From Catenaria anguillulae PL171 (lineage: Eukaryota; Blastocladiomycota; Blastocladiomycetes; Blastocladiales; Catenariaceae): a stretch of DNA of 64,000 nucleotides. Position 1 is the first letter of the stretch. Every line of letters starts with the position of its first letter. Made by a program: the position numbers and the translations under genes. Below are positions 24,263-36,236 of the stretch, one piece after another. The stretch lies in the NCBI GenBank assembly GCA_002102555.1, contig MCFL01000024.1:186001-250000 (forward strand). The letters run 5' to 3'. A model generated the notes under the pieces. That model saw nothing but the letters and a program-made list of their open reading frames with translations. It made no database searches and was not told the DNA's origin.

Positions 24263-25688
24263 TTACTCCGTGTCGCTCCCACTTGGCCCCGCTGCCCCCA
24301 TGGCCACTGCTGCGGATGGCCCCGCCGATTGACCAAGAGACGCAGGACGAGGCTGTGGTGGGAGATCAAATTCGCTGCCACTTTCGGTCGCGCTCCCGCT
24401 TGAATCCCCGGCGGTGGCGGACGCCGCTGGTCGTCCAGACAAAGACGTGTTGGTTGCCGCGCTGCCAGTGCCAATGCCTAGGTTTGAGCGGAGCGGAAGT
24501 GGATCTTGCACACCGCCGCTGAGTGTTCTGTGACACGATGAGTGACAAGTGTCAGCCAGATCATTCGAATACAAACACCTCGACTCGAGGGACGCATGAA
24601 CAATATGTACCGAGCTGGACCAATGCGCGTTTGTTGCATGGGAAGCACGGGGAACTCGAGCCGGCCAGGTGGCAAGATTCCTGGAGGAACCGGACCCGTG
24701 GGTTTGGCTGCTGGTTGGTCGTCGTTGTCGCTCGAGTCGCTGATGAATTTGGTGGATTTCCGCTTGGACTTGGTGGACTTCTTGATCTTCTTCTGCTGCT
24801 TGCCGCCACCACTGGCCGGCTCGGCTGCTGGTAATGACGAGGTGGAGGAGGAGGTAACGACCCGATGGCGGTTGTTGTTTTCACGGTTGGCGACAATGCC
24901 CTCGTCGTCTGCACCATCCCTGGTTGATCCACATCCATGGGAGTCTGATCCGCAAACCCGGTGGAGGAGCCAGCTGCCACAAGCTTCAACTTTCGGTTCT
25001 CGGCCTGTACCTTTTTCACCTTGCGCTTCTTTTCATTCAAGAGTGCCTGAAACTTGAGCAACATGGCATCCTCCCTCTCCCTAGCTGCCCACGCAAACAC
25101 CATGAGCTCGTCGAGCGCGACTTGGCGGGCTTGCCTGACGGCGGCCACCTCGGCCTGGTGCTTTGCAATCACGTCGAGGTACTGGGCCTGCTGGTCTGCC
25201 AAGCGAGCAAGGTACATTTGCTGAGCAAATGAGACGCGCAATGAATCCGTGACGGGCTGTAAGGTGACTGCGCCGAGGACAAAGGAAAAGGCCGAGCCAA
25301 CGGGGGTTGTTTTCCATTGCAGGTCAACGAGATTGGTGAGCGGGTCGAGGTTCAGCGTGAGCTGGACGTGCTGCGTGGCGTCGGCAAAGTCGATCTTGGT
25401 GAGCGCATTGTAGAGGAGTGTATAGTAGTCGGCTGTGGACTTGGACGAGGTGGCGAGGAAGGGCTGGAGCGTGGACGAGTGGAGGTTTGCGGCGTAGAGG
25501 CGGACGGGCGTGTCGGGCGAGTCGGATGTGGAGAGAAAGGCCGTCAGCAGGATAGAGTCGGTGAGGGCCGACAAAGTGGCGGCGGGCGTGGCCTCGGCGG
25601 GAGGCGGCAGGTTGTCGAGGACGAGCAGCCAGGTTGCCGCGGGATCGTGGGCGGCAGGCAGGCGCGACGTGAGCAGTGGATGACTCAT
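24263..25688 (-). CDS. XRCC4: XRCC4-like non-homologous end-joining factor
   Basis: DNA ligase IV partner in double-strand break repair. ATG 25688. The first about 150 residues form the predicted head domain, with ALTKIDF, LTLNLDPLTNLVDLQW and SAFSFVLGAVTLQPV in the XRCC4 order. A long coiled coil follows (QQMYLARLADQQAQYLD to AWAARERED), ending in KFQALLNEKKRKVKKVQAE, which resembles the human coiled-coil end with its L-N-E-K-K motif. The tail is Pro/Ser/Arg-rich and holds SRRRSRSPPSPSG. An intron is likely between about 24613 (GTACAT) and 24529 (GTGTCACAG). After it the frame is ambiguous. One choice stops at 24478, the other runs to 24263 through a Ser/Ala-rich tail. Head and coil support the assignment; the tail is uncertain. 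Confidence 0.72.
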
Positions 25689-25799
25689 CGTTATTGTTGC
25701 TCGGCGTGTGGCTCATGCGCACAATACACACAGTACCAGCAGGGGTGGGTGATGGGATGGACGGATTCGATTCGGCTAAAGACCGCGTTCACGTTTATT

Positions 25800-25832
25800 T
25801 GACTCCGTTGCCGCCGCCGCCGCCGCCGCCGG
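25800..25832. repeat. GCC trinucleotide repeat
   Basis: About seven GCC/CCG units at roughly 25809-25831, just upstream of the XRCC4-like ATG on the opposite strand. Not inside a recognised exon. A likely length-variable microsatellite. Confidence 0.7.
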
Positions 25833-26189
25833 ATCGTGATCGGTGCGCGGAGGACCGTGAACCGTGATCAAGCATCGCCAAAGTGATGGTATTGATGGCA
25901 GACGACTACCATGAGCTGACTCAACAACTCACACCATGAGCACTGCAATCATGGCAAGCATTCTGCCCGACCCCCCTCGCCCGACTTGCCGCCACCATCC
26001 TCCAACTCTCAGGCGGGCAGCCTTCAAGTTGCCTTGCCAGCCTGAGTGGTCGTGATGGTGGCAGCTTGGCTATGTTGGCGGCGCCCGCCGAGACTCCAAC
26101 CCCGGGCCAGCGGCAGCAGCAGCGTGTCTTTATTCCCGGCATCTTACCCGCACCTCGATGTCCGCCACCCGCTCCACCTGCTCACCTGA

Positions 26190-29100
26190 TACCGCCACAG
26201 CCCTCTTGCTGGCCTTATCCATCTGCCTAGATCGGCCACCACTGCTGGGACCGCCGCCGCGGACAATGACCAGCCCGCGAGCACAGCACCGACATCACAA
26301 TCTTCTGTAGCAGCGCCAGCGACTGAATCCGCAGGACGACGACCTCGGCATCTCATTTCCGCCCTACGACGATCCGCCACCGCCACCACCGACTTGGCCA
26401 CTCCAGCGAGACCAGAGTCACCTGCAGGCCATCAGCAACCGCAGCACCATGTGCGCATTGTCGACCACAGTGACCCGGCACCACTCGCGCATGCAGAGCA
26501 TGTGGCCGCTGCTGCAGAGGGACCCGTGGCGAGCCTGAGAACGCGGTCACAACGGCCACGGCCAGCATTCGCTCGGTCAGTGTCTGCTCCCATGCTTATC
26601 CCAAGTTTTTCGACATTTGACTTGCTCAACTCAACCAATTCAAACCAATCAAGCACAACGACCACGACCAGCAACTCTTCCTTTCAGGACTCTGATTTGG
26701 CCCCAACTCCATCCATTCCCTTGTCACCCGAACGGCATCCGGATCGCACAGAGTCTAGACGCCGCGAATCCCTTGTGTCCACCTGTCCCACATTCCAGTC
26801 GGCACTGGCCGCGTCTTTCGATCCGCCAAACCTTGTCCAGGTCCCTAGCTCAACGGAGAGTGGTCAACCTGCCAATTATGGCACCATCACTGATCCACCA
26901 CCGAGTCCTGGTTCCCACGACCAACAACGAGCCCGCCACCCATCGGCGTCGGCGACGTTAACCACCACGCCGTCCCTGGGCCACTCGTCCCTCTCGCTTC
27001 CCGACTCGCTCCCCACAGGTTCATCGTCTGACCGAACCCTCGCCGCCAACCAACCATCTCCACAGTTCAACATGCGAAAGTCGCCCTCTTCACTTCTCCG
27101 CAGTCTCCTATCCCCCTGTCTGTCATTTGCCACCACTTGTACCCGGCGCTCGTCGTCTGCCTCATCCACAGACATCGCAGCGTCCCGCACCCACGCCGAG
27201 CGCCTCGCCCCTCTGCACGTAGCCTATGCAAGCCAAGTCTTGCTCCGATGGCACCGACCACATCACGCGGGCAACACGGATGGGCGCAAGTCGCGCAAGG
27301 AGTCAAAGATGGTGTTTTGGCGCGAGTACCACGCGTACTTGCTTGTGGATCCGAACGAACCCGTCAACAACGACGACGACTCTGGAATCGGGTCGACCGG
27401 GCTCAGATTGTGTTTTGTGATGTCCAGGTATGCTCTGCTGTGCTTCTGCTTGTGGCCATGACAATCACTCATCCTCCGTTTCTTTAGTCGCTCTCGCCAA
27501 CGCATCCCATCCATACACTACCGCTGCACACGGCCACCTTGGCCCTGCACGCCCCCTCCGATTTGTCGCTGTCAATCCACGCATCGCCGGCTTCGTCGCT
27601 CGCTTGGATCCTCCATTCGCCCTCGCTCGATGTGGGCGTCAACTGGTATCGTGCCATTTTGCGCGCCCTGCCGCTCGCTAGGCGCCCACACGTACCACTG
27701 ACGGTCGAAATGTATCTGCCCGACGCGCCTGGGTCTCGATGTGCAGTGCAGGTACCCGTCGACAAGTGGGAGTTGACCGTGGCCGAGGTGGCTCAAGAGG
27801 CGCTCCGAGTGTTGACCGATGAGAGCAATGTGGATACCCCCGTCAAGGTGAGGCAATGGGTTCGTGACAACAGGGCTCAGTTGCAAGTCGCGTGGCGCCG
27901 TGGAGACCGGTTGTGGTGGATCCCGGCAAATGTAAACCGGGAGGGTGGCTGTGCGTACGTTGTGGGCCCTTGGTTCGTCGAAAAGTCGCACGTGCTTGAA
28001 CTGCGTCTTTGCCCTTCACGTTCCTTCTCGGGTGACGGTGATGGAGGGGCATTGGCCGAAGGATATCTTCTACGCAGGTCGATTCCGGGCACACCAAACT
28101 GGCCACGGCGGCCCTGTCGATATTCAGCACGTGGGAAACGCGATTCGCGATGCAGGTCGGTGATCACGGCCGGTTCCTTTGCTTTTCTCGCTACCCTGCG
28201 CCGCACGCACCGCTCGATGCATCTCCCCCCAACTGTCGCCCGCAACGGCCAACTTGACCGACTCACCACCGCCTCCAGCGGGCACACTGCTACGCCATCC
28301 ACCCGCACCCCGACTTGGACCTGTCCCTCTTCTCACATCAACCCGGCTCGTCGACCTGCTCGACATTGTGCGCGTGCACATCCACACGCCATGTGCCGAG
28401 TGCCCAAGCTCTTTCACGCGTTCCGCACGCTCGCAACACACGCCGCGCCCGGCACGCCGCTCGTGACACTTGCCGGTACGCCCGCAAGCGTCCTGGCCGC
28501 CCACGTCGCCCCCTCGGCCACCTTCTCGTTGCACCCCATGGCGCCCGACACCAAATCCAAGCGCGTGGACCGCGGGTGCGAATTGGCGGCCGGATCGCAC
28601 GCGGGCTTGCACGTCTGGGTCGACCGGATATGCACGGCCATTGTGCGCGTGCATCAGGCGCGGTTCGAGGCATGTCAAGTGTACGCGCGAGTGCTCGCGC
28701 ACAACCAACACGTGCTCGCGTCCGTGACGGGTACGGGAGTCGCCGCGGCGGCCGTCGACCTCAAGGCCGATGCGCGCATGTGGTGTTCGGGGGTGGGAGT
28801 GTCGCCCGGAGCGGTAGTGGTGGCACACCGGGTGCATTTGAAATCAAAATACCGCTCGCAGTTTCGCCCGGCACTGCTCGTGGTGACGCGCGGCGCAGAC
28901 TTGTTGGTGCTGAGCCGAAGGGTTGCCGTGACGAGTGCGTCGTCGGCCGAGGCGCGGTCGGCGTCGCGGCGCGTATCAGGCGTGTATAAGGTGGTGAGGC
29001 GGATTGGACTGGCGAGTGGGCGAGCGCATGTGCTGGTGGGATATGTGAATGCAAAGTCGGGTGTGAGCGCTGTGGACGAAATGTGGGGCGAGGTGGTTGG

Positions 29101-29518
29101 GAAGGTATGGGATGAGGAAGGGTTGGGGTTTGGCGAGGACGGGTCGTCGTCGTCGTCAACAACGGATCAAGAGAGCGGTGATGAAGAGGAGGAGGATGGC
29201 ACGGCCCTTGATCCTCAAGGGCAGTCGTCTGCAACCGTCCCTGCTTGGTCCCCGGCATCCCCGTCATCGCCCTCAACCGCTCCAGTCCATCCGCCGCCCA
29301 TCACGTCGTGGTTACCCAACACGCAGCCGCCCGTGGCCACGGTCCACGAGGGCCCGCACCAGACGTGCTTTACGCTGTGGATTCCACCCAGGGCCAGGGA
29401 CGTGATGAAGCGCAGGCGCAGAAAGGGCAAGGTGTATGTGGTTGAGTGCCGACGCAAGGCCGTCAGGGACCAGTTTTTGGTAGCGATTCAGGATGTGTTG
29501 AGCGGGGCGGCTCAGTGA
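26190..29518 (+). CDS. Large protein of unknown function with disordered N-terminus
   Basis: I do not recognise the family. The first exon is open from about 26190 to 27427 and codes for Ser/Thr/Pro-rich disorder. No in-frame ATG is seen, so the start probably lies in an upstream exon (Met-containing frames begin near 25937 and 26071). It ends in a more ordered part (KSRKESKMVFWREYHAYLLVD). An intron about 27428-27487 leads to a long exon running to TGA at 29516-29518. Ordered segments include VPVDKWELTVAEVAQEALRV, HVWVDRICTAIVRVHQARFE and GRAHVLVGYVNAKSGV, with an acidic Asp/Glu/Ser patch near 29150-29200 and a C-terminus reading KGKVYVVECRRKAVRDQFL. Between 28000 and 28430 the best reading changes frame several times (VTVMEGHWPKDIFYAGRF, then CYAIHPHPDLDLSLF, then TRLVDLLDIVRVHIHTP). 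This fits one intron after about 28155 plus run-length errors. Confidence 0.55.
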
Positions 29519-29768
29519 GCGTATGGTATGTAGGCTGGTATGGAATGGAACCGTGAGATGAGATCAGATGGGAGCTGCTGGCAGCTTGTATTACATACCT
29601 CATGGCTATGGTTATGGTTATGGTGGTGCCGCGGTCAATTGTGTGCTTGTTTGTGTGTTTTGTGTGGATTATTCAGAGTACAGGATATTGTTAGTGGTCA
29701 ATACAGATGGTTCGATACCCACGAGATACCACCCACCGCCTTTGCCAGTGCCCGCAACTTGTCTGCAA

Positions 29769-31593
29769 ATGTCCCTCCTGCGATCCTATGCCGCCAGAGT
29801 GCTGCTGCCGCCGAACTCGCTGCTGCCAAATGGTGGCGGCCGTGTCGTGATTCACGGCGCCGGTCCCGTTACGGTCCCTTCTCCGGCGGCGTCTCCCTGT
29901 CTCGCAGCGTCGCCATTCGCCGCTCATTCTCCTCGTCGGCAACACCCCCGCCTCCGCCTCCGCCTCGGCCCAGGAAGCACCCGCGCAAGCCATTCTGGCC
30001 GCCGCCTGCGCCGCCTCGGTTCTCATTGGCATCTTTTCCGAGGTGCTGTGGTACAAGTTTTCGCCGCACGCCGCTGCTGCCGCTGGCGCCAATACCAACA
30101 CTACGGCCACAAAGTCCTCGGGTCGATCCGTCCATGCCGAGCCTGCTACTCGTTCTGCCCACGCAACAGCCACCACCAAAGCGCTCGACATCGGCGGCAA
30201 CTCGCTGCTCGCTGCGCGCCTGGCTCACCTCACACACTTGTCCTCACTTCCACTCTACGACGCCTACTGCTCCGACGCAGCCTCTGCCGGCCTTTCCATC
30301 CCCGACGCCGTCCGCGCCCTTGTGCGCGCCTTGCCTGACGACGCCACCGCTCCCGGCGAAGCATCCTCATCTGATCTCAACGACCCTGCACTGCCCGAGT
30401 ACCTTTCGCCGCTCACGTCGTTGCTAACGGCCACGGCGCTCGCCAACGGGTCTGTCCCCTCGGACCCGATCCTGACGCCAGCCGACCTGCTGCTCATTGG
30501 CAAACTCTTGTCAACGCCGTGGTCGCATACACGACCGCGTTTCGTGTGCTCGATGTGGACGGCAGCGGAACGCTCTCTGCCGACGAGCTCAAACGCGCAG
30601 TCACGACGGCATGCGGGCACCCCCTGTGGCCAGTGTCGCCCGACCAGGATCATGTTGTTGTTGAGGATGGTCAAGGTCAATCGTGGATTCATCCATTGTT
30701 TCCGCACGGCCAACAGATTCACTTGCACGAATTTACACACTTTCTCACGTCGCTGCGCAAGTCGCTGTCGTCGGCCATCTACTCGACCCACGCATCCGCA
30801 CTGAACGGGACCGTCATGACTGGTGCGGATTTCGCATGGGTCCTGCTCGCCATGTACACGGGCACCGGTGATGACGCACTGGGTGCCAGGGCAAGGCTGG
30901 TGCAGGTGACGAGCGATGCGCAGTTGGCGCAAGCATCAGTGAGCAAGGAGGAATGGGCAGCATTTGACGAGCTGGTGCATCGGACGGGTGAGTTTTTGGA
31001 GGCCGTCAGGGTTGTTAGTAACGTGACTGAGATGGAGGTACGGGCGGATCGGACAATTGATTCGGGTACGTCGTCTGCTCGATATTCTTGTTGAACAAGT
31101 CCCAGCCCAGGCAACTGTCTCACCAGCGACGCTTGAATTCTCCAGAACTGTTTCTTCGGGCGGCACGGGCAATTGGCGTGTACCTATCGCCCGTCCAAAT
31201 CGACGTCATGTGTCGCGTTCTCGACACCAATGGTATTTACCAATCCATTCATGCAGTTGCCACCGTTGTGTCTGTACCTTACGCTTCCACGACATTCCGT
31301 GTGTAGGTGACGGCCGCCTCTCTGTGCTCGAATTTCTGCGCCTCTCCGACTCGCTCACGTCGCTCGGCCTGGGTCTCTCACCCGCAAACTTTCCCCACAA
31401 GTTGCACGCAAGAAGCCTGGATCCGTCAGCCCCACTGGCGCAAATCCTGCGCTCGTCGACGGGCTCGTCCGTGCTGGACATTGTCCGCGAGCTGCCCGAG
31501 CGCACAGCAAGGTGGTGGTCCTGTGTGCAGACGGCGCCTGGCCCGTGGACGTTGGGCGTCAAGGAGGGAAGCGGCGGGTGTCGGCAGCATTGA
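29769..31593 (+). CDS. MICU1: Mitochondrial calcium uptake regulator (MICU family)
   Basis: EF-hand gatekeeper of the mitochondrial calcium uniporter, in the intermembrane space. ATG 29769 starts a presequence (MSLLRSYAARVLLPP). A hydrophobic segment (ILAAACAASVLIGIFSEVLW) follows. Conserved blocks then come in MICU order: DLLLIGKLL, first EF-hand DVDGSGTLSADEL, IHLHEFTHFLTSLR, TGADFAWVLLAM, ELFLRAARAIGVYLSP and second EF-hand DTNGDGRLSVLEF. Introns 31038-31126 (89 nt) and 31233-31306 (74 nt) are in phase. The second lies inside the second EF-hand loop. Stop TGA 31591-31593. Two frame slips are apparent, one in the CCG-rich stretch near 29940 and one near 30512, where one extra C would restore LLSNAVVAYTTAF. 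Animal-like MICU/MCU pairs are known from Allomyces and chytrids but not from Dikarya. Confidence 0.87.
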
Positions 31594-31889
31594 CAAAGCC
31601 GGGAGTGGGTGGGATGAGGGGATATTTCCAGCATGTCTGCTTGCGTAATCCAATCTTAATACATGCATCCCGTAAAAATTTTAAAATGATGCGGATCAGC
31701 TCGGGGCAAAATGTCCGGGCCATGTCTCGCACCACTGCTGGCCGCCATGCTGGCTGATCTATTTTGGTGATGATCAAATGTTTATTCAACGTCCGCTGCA
31801 TCAATATCGATCTGTGAGAGACATTTTCCCTCTTTCTCTCTCCCAACCTCATGAAAAATCACTCTGTTATTGATTTCCAAGAACTCACA

Positions 31890-32676
31890 ATGACCTCCAC
31901 CACCACCACACCACTCCATCCACCGACTCGGCTGTTGCCGCCCCGACCAAGACGATCCTCGTCACTGGGTTTGGCCCCTTCTTGCACCACACGACCAACC
32001 CATCCAACCTGGCCGTAGCGCACCTCACCTCGACCTTGACTGCCCCCGCGGGCGCGCGCCTCGTGACCCTGCCCAAACTCGAAGTCGCCTACGCCGCCGT
32101 GCGTGACGCCCTGCCCCTCGCCTGGGCCGAGCACCGCCCGGCGTTCACCTTGCACGTTGGCGTCGGGCTTGCAGGCAAGTTTCGCCTCGAAAGGTTTGCG
32201 CGCAACACTGGGTACTGGTCCCATGACGTGCGCGGCGAGTATGTTGGCCCCACGGTCGCATCCATGCCGGCACTAATGCGGCCTGCAAACCGCGCGGCGG
32301 CAAAGCTCATGCCGGAGCTGAATCAAAAGGCGCGCGCCGTGGCTGAGGACGATGCGTTGGATGTGTACGAGACAAAGCTCGATTTGCCGCGCATGGTTGC
32401 GGCGCTGTCGTCCGTGACGGGTAAGGAGGTGGAGGTGAGTGAAGACGCTGGCCAGTACTTGTGTGACTTTACGTACACGTCCAGCATGTACTTGTCGGGC
32501 AAGCATGACGGTGGCGACCACGACGGGCACAAGTGTCAAGGGCGGGCCCTGTTTTTGCATGTGCCGCCTGTGGGTGAGCCGTACACGCAAGACGAGATCA
32601 ACGACTTTGTGGTCAAGGCCGTCGAGTACTGGTTAAAGAGGCGGTTGTTAGTGAGTCGGCATACCGTCTCGAGTAA
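31890..32676 (+). CDS. Pyroglutamyl-peptidase I (peptidase family C15)
   Basis: Cytosolic cysteine peptidase removing N-terminal pyroglutamate from peptides. The conserved start is ILVTGFGPFLHHTTNPSNLA. The catalytic triad is visible: Glu in FRLERFARNTGY, Cys in SEDAGQYLCDFTYTS and His in ALFLHVPPVG. About 260 residues, slightly longer than the usual about 210 because of an acidic/His insert (HDGGDHDGHK). Two one-base shifts are needed. Near 31905, ATG 31890 (MTSTTTT) joins PSTDSAVAAPTK. Near 32630, TTGG instead of TGG would give YLVKEAVVSESAYRLE and a stop TAA at 32674-32676, exactly like the end of the neighbouring copy. Without that change the frame runs on to 32908 through unlikely sequence. 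Confidence 0.88.
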
Positions 32677-33432
32677 GATGACCTGGCATCCCCCCTGTCT
32701 TGTCTGTATATGTAGCACCAAGTCATCGAGATGTAATTCTTCGCCTTTCTCATGGTGGTTGGTCGTCGACGCCAGCCCCGTTTTTTTTGGAGTCTGGGAA
32801 GAAGAGATGCGTCTGAGGCCCTGTTCTGGCATGCAGTCCGGCACGTCACCACTGACAACACGGCCACAGAAGATTTACATCCATCCCGCGGCGTGTGTCA
32901 ATTGGTGACTTGGCGGCTCAGCAGCTGAGCAAGTTAAAAATGGGGAGTCTCCCTTCTCTTTGACTGTATTCGTTGGCATCATCATTTCAGCATCGATGCA
33001 AAAGCAATGAAATCATGGCAATGTCCCTCATGAGCTTGCGATCCTTGACAGCGAGTCGGACCGCCGGCTGCCGCTGCATGTCTTGCCCCATATTCACTCG
33101 CACAAGTTTGCAACGGAGCATTCCCTCCAGCGCAAGGGTCCCCGCCGGGCCCACCCTTGCCGCCGCCAGCACGAACCCATTGGCTGTCAATGACACCGAC
33201 GATCAACGCCGATTTGTATGCCGGCAACTCGACCACATCTTACCGACTCTGGCGGGCCGGTTGGGCCAGTCGTCTTTTGGTGCCGCGTGCCATGATTCTC
33301 GGCGCCTGGATGCCGAGATACCATCGCCGGTGGTATTCTCGTGGGGCATTGTCGAATTCTTGTTTGAGCTCTTGAACATCATCATCAACATTCCATCTCG
33401 GCCAAAGTCATACATCAATCATCAGCCCGACG
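32677..33432. other. Spacer between the peptidase gene and its decayed copy
   Basis: About 750 bases. An open plus-strand frame (32973-33432) runs into the pseudogene but its protein resembles nothing. No repeat boundary or mobile element is visible that would explain the duplication. Confidence 0.35.
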
Positions 33433-34035
33433 CAAAAACCATCCTTGTTACGGGCTCGACGAGCGCTCCCTACCGTAATCCGTCCAATTCGGCCATTGTG
33501 CGCTTGGCGTTCACCTATAAGCCTCCCCCTGGCACCCGTCTCGTGACCCACCTGACTCCCCAAGGCTCCTCCCCGACGGCCGTTCGCGATGTCCTTGACC
33601 GCGCTTGGGCCGAGCACCGGCCGGCATTCGCTCTGCACGTTGGTGTCGGACTCCCAGGCAAGTTTCGCCTCGAGCGGTTCGCGAGCAACAAGCAGCAACT
33701 GTCGTTTCTGTGGATCCACAAAGAACCACATCCGAGCGGGCGGCAAGGGTCGTCAACCAGTCGTGGCAGTCGAGGATGTATGCGAGACGCAGCTCGATTT
33801 GCCGCGCATGGTTGCGGCGCTAATGTCGGCGACGGGTAAAGAGGTCGAGGTGAGTGAGGACGCGTCCTTGTCGAGCAAGCACGAGAGCGGCAATGTCGGG
33901 CACCCGCATCAATATCAAGGGCGGGCACTGTTTCTGCATGTGCCGCCGGTTGGTGAGCCGTACACGCAGCGCGAGATCAACGCGTTTGTGGTCAAGGCGG
34001 TCAAGTATTTGGCCAAGGAGGCGGCTGTCAGCTAG
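33433..34035 (+). pseudogene. Decayed tandem copy of pyroglutamyl-peptidase I
   Basis: Clearly paralogous to the gene just upstream: KTILVTG, TAVRDVLDRAWAEHRPAF, HVGVGLPGKFRLERF, ETQLDLPRMVAALMSATGKEVEVSEDA and GRALFLHVPPVGEPYTQ all match. Key parts are lost. The G-F-G-P-F motif reads GSTSAP. The stretch after the catalytic Glu is replaced by unrelated sequence, with a frame change between 33700 and 33770. An in-frame deletion of about 13 codons after SEDA removes the catalytic Cys and its flanks. The active-site His and the intact C-terminus (KYLAKEAAVS, TAG at 34033-34035) remain. No start codon can be assigned. It may be a dead gene, or a short expressed remnant without peptidase activity. 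Confidence 0.83.
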
Positions 34036-34692
34036 CCGCCGTGCTGTCGCTCGTGACCAGCCTGGTCTCGCTTTTTTGTGCATATCTACTCGTACTCTGC
34101 GTGAATGCTGTCAAATTGCTTTGCGGTGGAATGAACGAAGATCAGCTGTTTTTTTTCTTTCGCCCGCCCATGACTTTTCCCGTAGCCTGGTCACGCATGT
34201 GGCGACGGTCATCACCCGACCGAATTTATGTAATATTTACTACCTGCAAGTGGGAGCAGGTTGGTATCCACCATACCTACCAGACGCCAATGCAGGCATG
34301 CCTTCATCGGACACTGAGCACCGCACCACCTTTGTGAGTTTGTGAGGGAGCGGAGCTTGACGCGTCATGATGTTTACCATCCTGTCATTGGGGTTTGGGA
34401 AGCAGGCTGTCGGTAAGGCCAATCGAAAGTAGAGCCATGACTAGACGATGTCATTACTGCCGTATTCACGTAACCCGAAGCATTGGACGCAAGCTGTCAA
34501 GTGACGCAACATTGCCTTTCCCGTTCCTGCTCTAGCTCGCAAACACCGCCTCAAGAACCCAACGGACCGCCTTGGTCAAGCATATCCCAAGTAACTACAT
34601 ATCCCAAGTCGGTCCTCGTCTTTCAACCAAGCACGTTTCATGAGCTCAAATAGACGCATTAGCACATGCCGATACAGTAGACCAATCCCGTC
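34036..34692. other. Intergenic region
   Basis: About 660 bases between the pseudogene and the membrane-protein gene. It holds a T run of eight at about 34150 and presumably the promoter of the downstream gene. No gene seen. Confidence 0.35.
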
Positions 34693-36236
34693 ATGTCTTC
34701 GTCAGCAAACGTGATTGCCAGTGACAGCAGCAGCAGCAGCGCAAACGCGCACCAAGCGTCAGCGAGTGGGAGTATCAATGGATCACGCAATCCAGGAGTG
34801 TCGTCTCCTGGCACTGGCATGTCGCCAACTGGTGCTCGGGGCAACAGCGATGCAAATGCCATTCCCAGCAGAGGAGGGCTCCCGCCTACTGCCGCCGCCG
34901 CCCCATCGCCTGCCAACGTGTTTTGGGCCCTCGATCACGGTCCTGGCGCGAGTTCCGCGGGAAGAGGTAATGGGAACGCGGCCTTGACGTGGAGCGTGAT
35001 TTCGGAGACCGCAGCGGCAACCACTGGCAGTTCCCAACCGCTCACGCCCACCACCACACCGCCAGCAGCACCCGCTTTGGCACCCTCTTTTTCCCCAGTC
35101 GATCAAAGCATACCATCAGGCAACAACATGCAATCTTCATTGTCATCATCAACAACAACCTATCTTGCCACTCCATCGCCATCGTTGCCCAACGGTACCG
35201 ATGGATCCGGCGTGGGATCCGGCTCGGGATCGTGGAACGGAGGAGACAACGCGTGGGCATCGTCCTCTACAACTCCAACAGCAACGCAGATTAATCTCGC
35301 GCCAACGGCCTCATTGACTCTATCCTCACCTGCACCTGGCGCCACACTCCAACCGTCACCACCTGGGTCGCAGCCTTCTTCGACGTTAGCAAACCCAGGT
35401 CCCTCTGGTGGGTCCGCGGCCCTGGACTCGTCCAACACTGGCCTACCTGCATCCGCGCTTGCCACCCTCATTGCGTTTCCCGTTTCCCTCGCACTCATGT
35501 TTTCGGCCATGGTTGCTCTCATTATCATTCGGCGACGTCATGGATCGCATTTCCGAATGCATACCGAGCGGGACTTGGAGTCGGGTTCCTCGCATGGGAT
35601 GCCTCCTGCACTTCCGACGCACCCGCTGTCACACTCATTGAGTGGAGGCCGGCGAGACGAGCATCAACACTTTTTGTACCGTTCCGGATCTGCACCTTCA
35701 CCCCCTCAGCGCATGTCGTCAGTACAAAGTCGCCGGCAGCCAGACCCGCTTCAACCGTCTGACGCGCCAGTCCGAGGCAACCCAACCTCTGCGTGTACGT
35801 CACCGCCAATCATTGCTCCACCTGCCCGACCACGAAGCCCCAAAGGTCGCGCTCGCCCGCAACACCGGCACTCGATTGCGATCCCACCCTCTGTGCCGTC
35901 CAATTCACCAAGAGTTCATCATCAACCACACCGGCTTTCGACGCAAACCCCTCCGAAACCCTACCGCGCCACGCCCTCCCACCCACCCGCCCGGCCACGT
36001 CGCACTCATCGTACTCGGCACGCCCGCACCCATCCATCATACTCAACAACTTGACGGCGTCTGCATCAGTCTCGGAACAAGCCGCACGTCGGATATCTGG
36101 GCTTGGTGCCATTCCACGCAGACCAAGCTCGCTGTCGCTCAATGTGATTAGCCGTGCGGATTTAGAAGGCGAAGGAGCGGGCGGGTCGTATGGGTCAGAC
36201 GATGGGAGCGACTCGGATGAGTATTTCATTGCGTGA
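34693..36236 (+). CDS. Single-pass membrane protein with Ser/Thr/Pro-rich ectodomain
   Basis: I do not recognise a named family. ATG 34693. Residues 1 to about 255 are Ser, Thr, Pro, Gly and Asn-rich low complexity, typical of heavily O-glycosylated fungal wall or sensor stalks. One membrane segment follows (ASALATLIAFPVSLALMFSAMVALIIIRRR, here given in part: LIAFPVSLALMFSAMVALII), with the Arg cluster just after it as a stop-transfer signal. The tail is cytosolic. The original frame ends at 36054, but from about 35795 the other frame looks more genuine (ARRISGLGAIPRRPSSLSL, then an acidic Gly/Ser/Asp end, stop at 36234-36236). This suggests a one-base slip or short intron near 35795. No cleavable signal peptide is visible at the N-terminus, so membrane insertion would rely on the internal segment or on an unseen exon. 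Confidence 0.6.

Noticed and set aside
29700-29725. GGTTCGATACC B-box-like sequence before the MICU start
   Set aside because: No T-stem pairing and no A-box at the right distance.
33840-33920. Reading the missing Cys segment of the second peptidase copy as an intron (it starts GTGAGT)
   Set aside because: GTGAGT there is the codon pair Val-Ser conserved in the intact copy, and the flanks are joined in frame without the segment.
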